From: Caldifarciminota bacterium | GTDB taxonomy: Bacteria; Hydrothermota; Hydrothermia; LBFQ01; DSFT01 | Assembly: GCA_015494735.1 (NCBI GenBank) | Contig: WGAQ01000089.1 | Location: forward strand, 1 to 20,444 | Reading direction: 5' to 3' | Length of the DNA stretch: 20,444 bases | Shown here: piece by piece, positions 7,223 to 14,305 of the stretch | How the letters are laid out: every line of letters starts with the position of its first letter | Numbering within the stretch: the stretch's first letter is position 1 | Program-made: the position numbers and the translations under genes | The notes under the pieces: model-generated | Told to the model about the DNA's origin: nothing | The model's input: only the letters and a program-made list of their open reading frames with translations | Database searches by the model: none

Positions 7223-7251
7223 TTTAAAAGTTTACAGTCGGAAAACTGCAA
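7223..7251 (-). promoter_or_regulatory. Putative promoter of the UPF0114 gene
   Basis: On the minus strand TTGCAG (7246-7251) and TTTAAA (7223-7228) are separated by 17 bp. The -10 ends 11 nt before the ATG at 7211, predicting a leader of only a few nucleotides. No Shine-Dalgarno is visible. Confidence 0.4.
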
Positions 7252-7290
7252 CCCTCTCTGTGGAGCCAGATTCGAGAAATCTTACCCCTT

Positions 7291-7296
7291 TAAACT
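7291..7296 (+). promoter_or_regulatory. Putative -10 element of phnC
   Basis: TAAACT lies 12 nt before the phnC ATG at 7309. There is no Shine-Dalgarno and no good -35. It is one of several such hexamers close to start codons in this window. Confidence 0.3.
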
Positions 7297-7308
7297 TTAT
7301 CGGCTCCG

Positions 7309-8055
7309 ATGATAGAGTTTCGAAACGTCGTTGTGGTCTATCCCAACGGATTCAAAGCCCTGAAGGGCATCAACCTCCACATATCGGAGGGGGAATTCGT
7401 GGCTATCATTGGCCCATCGGGGGCCGGAAAGTCCACCCTCATAAGGACGATAAACGGTCTGGTAAGGATTACGGAAGGGGACCTCATAGTAGAAGGGAAG
7501 CACGTGCAGAAGCTCAAAGATAATGAGTTGAGGCTCCTCAGACGGAAAATCGGCATGATTTTCCAGAGTTTCAATCTGGTAAAGAGGATGAGCGTACTGC
7601 GCAACGTGCTCGTTGGACGTCTGGGATACGTCTCCACCCTGAAGAGCCTTTTCAATCTGTTTCCCAAGGAGGACATAGAGTTCGCCCTCTCCAATCTGGA
7701 GAAGGTTGGCATCAGGGAAAAGGCCTATGTGAGAGCAGACCAGTTGTCCGGTGGACAGCAGCAGAGGGTGGCCATAGCCAGAGCCCTGACCCAGCAACCC
7801 GACATCATGCTGGCCGATGAGCCCGTGGCAAGTCTGGACCCCCCGACGGCCAAGGTGGTGATGGATTATCTGAAGAAGTTCAATGAGGAGTTGAAGATAA
7901 CCACGCTGGTGAATCTCCACGATGTGGAACTGGCCAGAGCCTATGCCAGACGAATCATCGGCATAAGGGCAGGAGAGATAGTCTTCGATGGAAAACCAGA
8001 GGAATTGACCAGGGATGTCCTTATAAGGATTTACGGGAAATGGCAAGAGTCCTGA
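7309..8055 (+). CDS. phnC: Phosphonate-type ABC transporter ATP-binding protein
   Basis: The 248-residue protein is a complete ABC ATPase. Walker A is GPSGAGKST (35-43), the Q-loop is in MIFQSFNLVKRMSVLRNVLVGRLG (about 83-106), the signature is LSGGQ (146-150), Walker B is IMLADEP (166-172) and the H-loop His is at 204. The FNLVKR...NVLVGRLG stretch is specific for the PhnC subfamily, which energises import of phosphonates, phosphite or related oxyanions. It heads a three-gene operon with two permeases. The stop codon lies 16 bp inside phnE1. No binding protein (PhnD) gene or phosphonate-degrading gene is nearby, so the substrate is uncertain. Confidence 0.92.
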   Translation: MIEFRNVVVVYPNGFKALKGINLHISEGEFVAIIGPSGAGKSTLIRTINGLVRITEGDLIVEGKHVQKLKDNELRLLRRKIGMIFQSFNLVKRMSVLRNVLVGRLGYVSTLKSLFNLFPKEDIEFALSNLEKVGIREKAYVRADQLSGGQQQRVAIARALTQQPDIMLADEPVASLDPPTAKVVMDYLKKFNEELKITTLVNLHDVELARAYARRIIGIRAGEIVFDGKPEELTRDVLIRIYGKWQES

Positions 8056-8816
8056 CCACCAAGACCAAGGTAAAAATCATCGCAATAAGCAGTCTTCTAA
8101 CGATTCTGCTCATCATATCGGGTATCCTTATCGAATTCAATCCCATAGCATTCATAAAGGGGATTCCCCGGGGGATAGAATTCTTCGCATCCTTCCTGAA
8201 ACCGGATATCACCTACTTCAAACCCATACTGACCAAACTTATAGAGACGCTTCAGATAGCCCTCGTGGGAACGACGATTGCGGCGATTATATCGGTAATT
8301 TACAGTTTCTTCGCATCCCACGTCACAGCCCCCAGCAGGGCCATATATTTCATCGCCAGAACCATAATGAATGTCCTCAGGACCATTCCGGACATCGTGC
8401 TTGCCGCGGTCTTCGTGGCCATCTTCGGAATAGGAGCACTGCCCGGCGTTCTGGCCCTCATATTCTTTTCCTTCGGCATCATGACGAAACTCATGTCGGA
8501 GGACATCGATGCCGTGGACAGGGGTCCATTGGAGGCGGTGAAATCCGTTGGAGCAACGAGGACCCAGGTAATAGCCTTTGCAGTGATTCCGCAGGTGGTC
8601 CCCAATTTCATATCCTACATCCTCTACACCTTCGAGGTGAATGTCAGGGTATCCATCGTGCTGGGTCTGGTGGGAGCAGGCGGCATAGGGCAGATTCTCA
8701 TTGAGAACATAAGGCTCTTCCAGTACGACAAGGTGAGCATGATTATACTGGTGACCTTCATCGCCGTCATCATAATAGACGGCTTCAGCGAATACATAAG
8801 GAAGAAGATACTATGA
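8040..8816 (+). CDS. phnE: PhnE-type ABC transporter permease, first copy
   Basis: The protein has 258 residues. One membrane segment near the N-terminus (about 12-32) and roughly five more surround the permease EAA loop, EAVKSVGATRTQVIAFAVIPQ (about 162-182). LGLVGAGGIGQIL follows; both are standard for PhnE. It overlaps phnC by 16 bp and the second permease by 4 bp (ATGA), so the operon is translationally coupled. The two permeases probably form a heterodimer in the membrane with a PhnC dimer below. Both end in nearly the same motif, YIRKKI. Confidence 0.9.
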   Translation: MARVLTTKTKVKIIAISSLLTILLIISGILIEFNPIAFIKGIPRGIEFFASFLKPDITYFKPILTKLIETLQIALVGTTIAAIISVIYSFFASHVTAPSRAIYFIARTIMNVLRTIPDIVLAAVFVAIFGIGALPGVLALIFFSFGIMTKLMSEDIDAVDRGPLEAVKSVGATRTQVIAFAVIPQVVPNFISYILYTFEVNVRVSIVLGLVGAGGIGQILIENIRLFQYDKVSMIILVTFIAVIIIDGFSEYIRKKIL

Positions 8817-9583
8817 GCAGGTGGAATAAGGTAAAGTGGCTCATCATCACCCTCCTGGTTATCGCAGTTTACTGGTGGGCTGTAACGGGAATAGACTTCA
8901 ACCTCCAGAGGATAATCGCAGGTCTTCCCAAGGGTAAAGTCATACTGGAGAGGATTTTCGTCAAATCCCTGAAGTACATAGGAAGTCCCTTCTTCTGGGA
9001 GATGGTCATGGAGATGCTCAAAACTCTGGCCATGGCCTACTTCGGAACATTCATCGCATCCGTCCTCACCGTCCCCTTCGCCTTCCTTGCAGCAGTGAAT
9101 TTTTCCCCCTATGCCAGATTCTTCAAGATGCTCCTCAACTTCATAAGGACATTCCCTGAAATCCTGCTGGCCATAATATTCGTCAGTATGGTGGGTCCGG
9201 GTCCATTTGCAGGGGTTCTGGCGATAGGATTCCACTCGGTGGGAATGCTGGGTAAACTCTACGCAGAGGCCGTGGAAAACATCGATATGAAGCCCATAGA
9301 GGCCATAACCGCCGCAGGGGGCAACTTCTGGCAGAAACTGGTCTTCGGTGTCCTTCCGCAGGTATTCCCCCACTTTGCCTCCTACTCCATCTACAGGTTC
9401 GAGATAGCGGTCAGGTCTGCAAGCACCGTGGGTCTGGTGGGAGCGGGTGGAATAGGGGTTCCCCTTCTGCTCAAGGTTCAGGGGAGGAACTGGGAACAGG
9501 TGGGTGTTATAATCATCGTCATCATCGTCACGGTGGTGATAGTGGACTACCTGTCGGCGTACATAAGGAAGAAGATAGTGTAA
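8813..9583 (+). CDS. phnE: PhnE-type ABC transporter permease, second copy
   Basis: The protein has 256 residues, with an N-terminal membrane segment (about 8-25) and the permease core. The EAA loop is EAITAAGGNFWQKLVFGVLPQ, followed by VGLVGAGGIGVPLLL, and the C-terminus is AYIRKKIV. It is a diverged paralogue of the preceding permease and of similar length, consistent with an old duplication that gave a heterodimer. The start overlaps the previous stop (ATGA), with AGGAAG upstream. It is the last gene of the transporter operon; a GC-rich hairpin lies about 60 nt downstream. Confidence 0.9.
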   Translation: MSRWNKVKWLIITLLVIAVYWWAVTGIDFNLQRIIAGLPKGKVILERIFVKSLKYIGSPFFWEMVMEMLKTLAMAYFGTFIASVLTVPFAFLAAVNFSPYARFFKMLLNFIRTFPEILLAIIFVSMVGPGPFAGVLAIGFHSVGMLGKLYAEAVENIDMKPIEAITAAGGNFWQKLVFGVLPQVFPHFASYSIYRFEIAVRSASTVGLVGAGGIGVPLLLKVQGRNWEQVGVIIIVIIVTVVIVDYLSAYIRKKIV

Positions 9584-9643
9584 AGGATGGGAAACCGATA
9601 ATTCACCTGCCGGGAAATCAGCGCCAGAATTGAGGATGGGGAA

Positions 9644-9660
9644 GGGCGGCGAAGCCGCCC
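9644..9660. terminator. GC-rich hairpin between convergent phnE and hsp20
   Basis: GGGCGGC-GAA-GCCGCCC forms a perfect 7-bp G/C stem with a 3-nt loop (UUC when read on the minus strand). It sits between the stop of phnE2 (9583) and the stop of hsp20 (9667). No T-run follows in either direction, so it is either a bidirectional terminator without a U-tract or an mRNA 3'-end stabiliser. Confidence 0.55.
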
Positions 9661-9666
9661 GAGGGA

Positions 9667-10125
9667 TTAATCTTCCATCTTAATTTCGATTTCCCTGGCT
9701 CTGGACTTCTCGTGCTTGGGTATCTTCACAACGAGGATTCCATTCTTATAGACGGCCTCTATATTCTCCACATCGGCATCGGAGGGAAGGGCTATCTCCG
9801 TATGGAACTTACCGTACCACATGCTGGAGTAATGGACTATGTCCCCTTCCTTCTGCTCGTAGGTTTTCTTCCTCTCCCCGTGGATGACCAGGGTGTTGTC
9901 CTTCACGTTGATTTTGATGTCATCCTTGGAGACACCGGGAATCTCCACATAGACTTCGTACCTGTCCTCCTTCTCTATCAGGTCGATGTTGGGAGTCCAG
10001 ACCACATTCTCCATGTCCAGATTCTCCAGAGCCTCGGAGAAGCTCCTCTCAAACTCCCTTAAAAAGCTGAAAGGCCTCTCGAAAATGTCGGTTATATAAC
10101 TCCTCCTTGCTGGCACCCTCTTCAT
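9667..10125 (-). CDS. Small heat shock protein, Hsp20/alpha-crystallin family
   Basis: The protein has 152 residues. A short N-terminal arm rich in Phe and Arg (1-43) precedes the alpha-crystallin domain (about 44-137), which contains PNIDLIEKEDRYEVYVEIPGV and GILVVKIPK (129-137). The C-terminal I-x-I anchor is IEI (146-148). It acts in the cytoplasm as an ATP-independent holdase that assembles into oligomers. The start at 10125 has a near-perfect Shine-Dalgarno AAGGAGGTG (10131-10139) 5 nt upstream. A second in-frame ATG at 10153-10155 would add ten residues (MRKYKKGGGA). That ATG lies 7 nt after a TAAAAT, so a leaderless longer form is possible. Confidence 0.93.
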   Translation of the reverse strand: MKRVPARRSYITDIFERPFSFLREFERSFSEALENLDMENVVWTPNIDLIEKEDRYEVYVEIPGVSKDDIKINVKDNTLVIHGERKKTYEQKEGDIVHYSSMWYGKFHTEIALPSDADVENIEAVYKNGILVVKIPKHEKSRAREIEIKMED

Positions 10126-10162
10126 GGCTCCACCTCCTTTTTTGTACTTCCTCATCGCTTAA

Positions 10163-10191
10163 ATTTTAAAGCAGGTTAACATTTTATGCAA
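10163..10191 (-). promoter_or_regulatory. Sigma70-like promoter of hsp20
   Basis: On the minus strand TTGCAT (10186-10191) and TAAAAT (10163-10168) are separated by 17 bp. Transcription would start near 10156, essentially at the upstream ATG (10155) and about 30 nt before the Shine-Dalgarno-driven ATG (10125). No CIRCE-like inverted repeat was seen around it. Confidence 0.5.
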
Positions 10192-10265
10192 GTGGTTAAT
10201 TTCGTTCGGGGCTCCAGTGCAACCATGCTCCGAGTCCCCTTTCTGGAAACTTTCGATGATTCGCC

Positions 10266-10283
10266 GAGGGGGAAATCCCCCTC
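10266..10283 (-). terminator. Hairpin directly after the nnrD stop codon
   Basis: GAGGGGG-AAAT-CCCCCTC is a perfect 7-bp stem with a 4-nt loop. It begins 2 nt downstream of the TGA (10286-10288) of the minus-strand NAD(P)HX gene. As with the hairpin at 9644-9660, no U-tract follows. It probably ends the antiporter/nnrD transcript. The rest of the 10192-10265 interval shows nothing I can assign. Confidence 0.5.
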
Positions 10284-10285
10284 AT

Positions 10286-11758
10286 TCAGCATTCCTCGTG
10301 AAGACCCGAAAGGTAAATTTCGAGCGCCTCCGGAATCCTGGAGGGGGTCAGGGTGAATTCGTCCCCCATCTCCCCCGCCCTTCCATGCAGGAAGGCGGCA
10401 AGGGCTGCTGCCTCCACGGGAAGCATATCCTGGGCCAGAAGGGCCCCTATCATTCCTGTGAGGACATCTCCGCTCCCCGCACGGGCAAGACTCACATCCC
10501 CGGAGTCGTTAAGGTACCTCTCCTCCCCCTGAACGATGAGACTGGGATTGCCCTTCAGGAGGAGAACATGACTGTGCTTCTTCGAATAGTCCATGACCAC
10601 ATCCACCCGGCGGCGGTCCACTTCGTGGGGCTTCACGTTCAGAATGGGAGCCAGCTCACCGGGGTGGGGAGTAATTACGACGTTTTCACCGAGACTGTCC
10701 AGCTTCTCCGAAACAGCCCATATCCCATCCGCATCGATGACCATCGGAACATCCAGAGAAAGGAGTCTGTCAGCGAATTCCTTCACCCCCTGCGTCCTGC
10801 CCACACCGGAGCCGAAAGAGACGGCATCGAATTTCAGCCCCCTGCCCATCAGGTCATCGAAACTCTCAGCGGAAAGGTGACCATCCTTCTCCCTGAGGGG
10901 CACCAGTATGACCTCGGGGAGTTTGCCGATGAGATGCGGATAAAGGGACTCCGGAACGGCGAGGTAGGTATATCCGGCCCCCAGAGAGAGACTTCCGAGA
11001 GCATTGAGCAACGGTGCCCCCGTGAATTCCCTGCTCCCGGCGATTATGAGGAGCCTCCCCCTGTCCCCTTTATTCTCCCATCCGGCGTAGGAGGGCAGCA
11101 AATCCAGAACATCCTCATCCTCAATGGCAAGAAATCCCTTATCCTCGTAAAGGTAATCCTCTATTCCGATGTCCACCACGACCACATCCCCACTCAGGAG
11201 CTTCCCCTCGAAGAGGTGATGACCCAGCTTCTCCGCAGCGAAGGTGTAGGTTATATGGGCATCGAAGGCAATTCCCTCCACCTCCCCGGTCAATCCATTG
11301 ACTCCCGAAGGAATATCCACGGATACTCTCAGGGCATCGGATAGATTGGCCATCTCCACAGCATCCCTGTAATGACCCTCCAGTTTTCCGCGAAATCCTA
11401 TTCCGAAAAGGGCATCCACTATGACATCTGCATCGGGAAGAGCCCCTTTGAATCGCTCGATTTCGACGGGATGGTGAAGAAGGAGTTCGTAGTTGTGCTT
11501 CGCCTCCCCCGAGAGTTTTTCGGGCTCCTCGAACAGGAGAACCGTCACGTCCTTTCCAGCCCTCGAGAGCCACCGGGCCACCACCATACCATCCCCGCCA
11601 TTGTTTCCTTTACCGACGAGTATCACGAATCTGTCCAGTTCCATCTCCAGGAGGTCATCTGCTATTCCCTTTCCGGCATTCTCCATTAAAACGAGAGGGG
11701 GCATACGGGATGCCCGGTCCATTTCCCTCATCTCGGATGGGGTTATGATTCTCTTCAT
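10286..11758 (-). CDS. nnrD: Bifunctional NAD(P)HX epimerase / ADP-dependent NAD(P)HX dehydratase
   Basis: The protein has 490 residues. The N-terminal YjeF_N epimerase domain (about 1-205) contains LVLMENAGKG, VGKGNNGGDGMVVAR (48-62) and DIPSGVNG (148-155). The C-terminal ribokinase-like dehydratase domain (about 215-490) contains IDADGIW (341-347), ITPHPGE (362-368), LLKGN (400-404) and the catalytic AGSGDVLTG (427-435). The enzyme repairs hydrated NADH and NADPH: one domain interconverts the epimers and the other dehydrates the S form with ADP. Such damage increases with heat. A TAAAAT lies exactly 7 nt before the ATG with no Shine-Dalgarno, so a separate leaderless transcript is possible despite the 20-nt gap to the antiporter gene. 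Confidence 0.92.
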   Translation of the reverse strand: MKRIITPSEMREMDRASRMPPLVLMENAGKGIADDLLEMELDRFVILVGKGNNGGDGMVVARWLSRAGKDVTVLLFEEPEKLSGEAKHNYELLLHHPVEIERFKGALPDADVIVDALFGIGFRGKLEGHYRDAVEMANLSDALRVSVDIPSGVNGLTGEVEGIAFDAHITYTFAAEKLGHHLFEGKLLSGDVVVVDIGIEDYLYEDKGFLAIEDEDVLDLLPSYAGWENKGDRGRLLIIAGSREFTGAPLLNALGSLSLGAGYTYLAVPESLYPHLIGKLPEVILVPLREKDGHLSAESFDDLMGRGLKFDAVSFGSGVGRTQGVKEFADRLLSLDVPMVIDADGIWAVSEKLDSLGENVVITPHPGELAPILNVKPHEVDRRRVDVVMDYSKKHSHVLLLKGNPSLIVQGEERYLNDSGDVSLARAGSGDVLTGMIGALLAQDMLPVEAAALAAFLHGRAGEMGDEFTLTPSRIPEALEIYLSGLHEEC

Positions 11759-11765
11759 GACAGGA

Positions 11766-11771
11766 ATTTTA
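11766..11771 (-). promoter_or_regulatory. Putative -10 element of nnrD
   Basis: TAAAAT on the minus strand lies in the 20-nt gap after the antiporter stop and exactly 7 nt before the nnrD ATG (11758). No -35 match was found at the usual spacing. Confidence 0.35.
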
Positions 11772-11778
11772 CAGTCGT

Positions 11779-13002
11779 CTAACTGGAGGAGAATGCCAGA
11801 CCCACAGTCATGGTCAGGACCGTGAGGACTATGATGCCGAATGCCACCGTTATATATAACTCCGCATTGGGAAGGCCGTATATGGAGGGCTGAAAGGATA
11901 CCACAGCCGTCGCCAGACCGCGGGGCATGCTGAACAGAACCACATCCAGGTCCCTCCCTTTGATTATGGTGAATATATGGGAGAATATCTTGACCCCGAT
12001 GAGACGGGCGAGGAGTATTATGGCAAATATGAGGAGTATCAGGAGTATCTTACCGAGACTGGTCAGGAAAGACAGCTCCACAGACATGCCCAGCAGTATG
12101 AAGAAGAATACTCGGCTTATGAAGGAGAGTTCTGCGGTGGCCTTGTGAACGTATTCGTCCAGATGGGCCTCATCCGGGTCTATCTTCATGTATCTGTAAA
12201 TATCGATGTGGAGTCTTTTCTTTATGAAGCGAAAGAGGTCGGCCGAATTACCCACTATCAGACCCAGAATGAGAACGGAAAGGGGACCATTACCGTGCAG
12301 GAGTTCCACCAGGGAATACATGCCGAACATGAGGGCCAGTACCAGCATATAGGACAGTTGAGAATTCCTCACGGAGGCGTACATCCTGAAGAAGACGAAT
12401 CCGGCGATTATTCCCAGAACGATGGAGTTGAGGAGGGTATTCCACAGGGTGGCTATCAGATTCACCTCCTCGCCCCCCTTCTGGAGCATCATATTGATGA
12501 CCACGAAAACCAGTATGACGGTGAGCATATCGGTTATGGTGGATTCCAGCATGATGAGGGCCCTGGTCTCCGGATTCACATCCAGTTTGTTGATTATGGG
12601 GACGATTATGGCAGCGCTGGTACATCCGACTATTATGCCCATCAGGAGTCCCCCCATGAAGTCTCCGAATATGAAGTACCAGGTCAGGGATATGAGGGCG
12701 GCGGTCAGGAAATAAACGGTCAGGGAAAACATGAAGGACTTGCCCATGCTCTTTATGAAGGTGGACAGGTGCACCTCGAGACCACCCTCGAATAGGATTA
12801 TTGCGAAGACGATGGCACCGAGATAGGGGGCAATCTTTATGGCAAGGGAGGTGTCGAACAGGTGGAGGATGGGTCCCATTATGAGTCCAAGTGTGATGTA
12901 AAAGATGACGGGAGCAATGTTGTACTTCCTGAATATAATCTCCCCGGCGAAGCCGAAGAGTATCAAAAGGGAAAGTAAGCCTAAAAACTCACCCGGATGC
13001 AT
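11779..13002 (-). CDS. Cation:proton antiporter (CPA family, Na+/H+ exchanger domain)
   Basis: The protein has 407 residues and about 12 hydrophobic helices with no large soluble tail, typical of the PF00999 fold. Recognisable parts are GLIMGP near residue 43, FAIILFEGGLEV (about 66-77), GIIVGCTSAAIIVPIINKL (about 122-140), then LESTITDMLTVIL, in the ion-binding helix. Many CPA1 members have ESxxND where this protein has ESxxTD. It probably exchanges Na+ or K+ for H+ across the inner membrane; the ion is not predictable. It lies 33 nt downstream of cmr6 on the same strand and may receive read-through from the cmr operon, but a TAAACT at 13012-13017 could serve as its own -10. Confidence 0.87.
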   Translation of the reverse strand: MHPGEFLGLLSLLILFGFAGEIIFRKYNIAPVIFYITLGLIMGPILHLFDTSLAIKIAPYLGAIVFAIILFEGGLEVHLSTFIKSMGKSFMFSLTVYFLTAALISLTWYFIFGDFMGGLLMGIIVGCTSAAIIVPIINKLDVNPETRALIMLESTITDMLTVILVFVVINMMLQKGGEEVNLIATLWNTLLNSIVLGIIAGFVFFRMYASVRNSQLSYMLVLALMFGMYSLVELLHGNGPLSVLILGLIVGNSADLFRFIKKRLHIDIYRYMKIDPDEAHLDEYVHKATAELSFISRVFFFILLGMSVELSFLTSLGKILLILLIFAIILLARLIGVKIFSHIFTIIKGRDLDVVLFSMPRGLATAVVSFQPSIYGLPNAELYITVAFGIIVLTVLTMTVGLAFSSS

Positions 13003-13011
13003 GACCCAGAA

Positions 13012-13017
13012 AGTTTA
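13012..13017 (-). promoter_or_regulatory. Putative -10 element of the antiporter gene
   Basis: TAAACT on the minus strand lies in the gap after cmr6 and 9 nt before the antiporter ATG (13002). There is no Shine-Dalgarno and the -35 is weak. Confidence 0.3.
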
Positions 13018-13035
13018 CAGGGAATGCAAAACGCT

Positions 13036-13938
13036 TTACCTGACCACTCCGTATCCCACAGCGGTCTTTGCCCCTATTCCATAGGTTTCGAGGGCTCTCT
13101 TCAGATTGTCCCTCACCCTTTCCAGCTCCCCTTCATCCATGGTGCGGGAGATGAGGAGTCCCCGGAAACCGGTATTCACCACCTTTACGAAGTATATGAT
13201 GTTGGGGCTGCTCCAGTCTGCGGGCAGACCCTCCCCCCGATAGTAATCCGGATAGTGGACGCTCATGACATCCATCTCCAGACAGAAATTGCCATCCACA
13301 GGATACGCATCCATGAATACGATTTCCCCCTGCTTCTCCTTGGTGCCGAATATGCGACGGAATTCTTCCACTTCATCCTTCAGAGTATCCTTCGATTTGC
13401 TGAATACAGGGCAGTCCTCCTTCCTGTGCCCCGCATCCCGGGGATGGTCCTCTCCGGAAAGAAATGCCTCCATGCAGGAGGGCCGGTAAATTCCGAGTCT
13501 GTCCTGAGCCATGTCCAGGTAGAGGGTTCTGAGCAGTCCCTTCAGAGCTGTTCCGGGTATATAGGGGATGCCCCACGAGCGATGGAAGGAGAGGGCAGTC
13601 TCGTGCACATGGGGAGCGCCCATTCCAATCACCAGCCCCCCTTCCACCCTTCCCCTCCACTCCACCATGCGAAACCCGTCCGGAACAGGAATGTCCTCCA
13701 TCCTCCCGGCTATCTCCTCCGGAATTTGAAAGCACTTTCCCCCCTTCAGAAAAGCGAAATAGTCGAACTTTCCATTCCTCCAGGGAACGAACTTATCCAG
13801 CAGAAGAGCCACATTCAGAGTATTTCCATGGATGGTTCTCTCGTACTTATGTCTGTCTATGTAATACCTGAGATAATCCCTGTGGGGACCGGGGGCGAGA
13901 ATGTCCAGGACTCCGTCCCTTCCTTTCCCTTTACTCAT
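13036..13938 (-). CDS. cmr6: Type III-B CRISPR RAMP protein Cmr6
   Basis: The protein has 300 residues, with the RAMP-fold features of Cmr6. These are the segment RVEGGLVIGMGAPHVHETALSFHRSWGIPYIPGTALKGLLRTLY (about 97-140), which contains the family's 'IPG(T/S)(A/S)LKG..R' motif, then IFGTKEKQGEIVFMDAYPV and a C-terminal GIGAKTAVGYG glycine-rich loop. Cmr6 caps the 3' end of the crRNA-bearing backbone next to Cmr1 and Cmr4. ATG 13936-13938 overlaps the cmr5 stop by 8 bp and has a purine-rich AGGG upstream. GTG two codons earlier is possible but too close to that site. It is the last gene of the cmr operon. Confidence 0.93.
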   Translation of the reverse strand: MSKGKGRDGVLDILAPGPHRDYLRYYIDRHKYERTIHGNTLNVALLLDKFVPWRNGKFDYFAFLKGGKCFQIPEEIAGRMEDIPVPDGFRMVEWRGRVEGGLVIGMGAPHVHETALSFHRSWGIPYIPGTALKGLLRTLYLDMAQDRLGIYRPSCMEAFLSGEDHPRDAGHRKEDCPVFSKSKDTLKDEVEEFRRIFGTKEKQGEIVFMDAYPVDGNFCLEMDVMSVHYPDYYRGEGLPADWSSPNIIYFVKVVNTGFRGLLISRTMDEGELERVRDNLKRALETYGIGAKTAVGYGVVR

Positions 13939-14305
13939 CGCCACTTCCCTCTATTAACGATTCCGCATATCTGGAAAGCCACCTGGCAAAGGCGAGAACG
14001 TCCACCGTTATGCTCCTGTACAGGTTAACATCGACTCTGGACAGGAATGAGGACAGACTTTCTCCATCATCCAGCTCCGGACGCAGAGGAGAGCATCCCT
14101 TCAGATAAGACTTTATATGCTTCAGAAGCATATCGTGCTGCTTTCCACCCTTCGACTCCAGAAAGGCAACGGTCTGCAGGAGTCCATTCCTGAGTACCAT
14201 AAGGGGAAACTTCTTTACAAGGCTCTTATAACTGCCCCCCACGCACAGGGCCTCCTCCACGCACTCCAATGCGAATTTACTCCTCTGCTGTTCCACCGTC
14301 CTCAT
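13931..14305 (-). CDS. cmr5: Type III-B CRISPR small subunit Cmr5
   Basis: The 124-residue, all-helical protein opens with MRTVEQQRSKFALECVEEA, the conserved Cmr5 start, and later has LPLMVLRNGLLQTVAF-like helices (FPLMVLRNGLLQTVAFL) and LAFARWLSRYAES. Its length is normal for Cmr5. Several copies line the complex and contact target RNA opposite the Cmr4 filament. The frame is open 16 codons further upstream inside cmr4, but GGAGG 6 nt before ATG 14303-14305 and family alignment fix the start there. It overlaps cmr4 by 29 bp and cmr6 by 8 bp. Confidence 0.92.
   Translation of the reverse strand: MRTVEQQRSKFALECVEEALCVGGSYKSLVKKFPLMVLRNGLLQTVAFLESKGGKQHDMLLKHIKSYLKGCSPLRPELDDGESLSSFLSRVDVNLYRSITVDVLAFARWLSRYAESLIEGSGDE

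Noticed and set aside
8640..9480. Repeated nucleotide segment encoding GLVGAGGIG in both permeases as a DNA repeat
   Set aside because: It is explained by conserved protein sequence in two paralogous permeases rather than a mobile or structural repeat.
10217..11344. Long plus-strand open frame antisense to nnrD
   Set aside because: It is a shadow of a strongly conserved minus-strand gene and has no recognisable domain. The same applies to the long plus-strand frames within 4050-4778, 11977-12795, 12997-14028 and 16536-18596.
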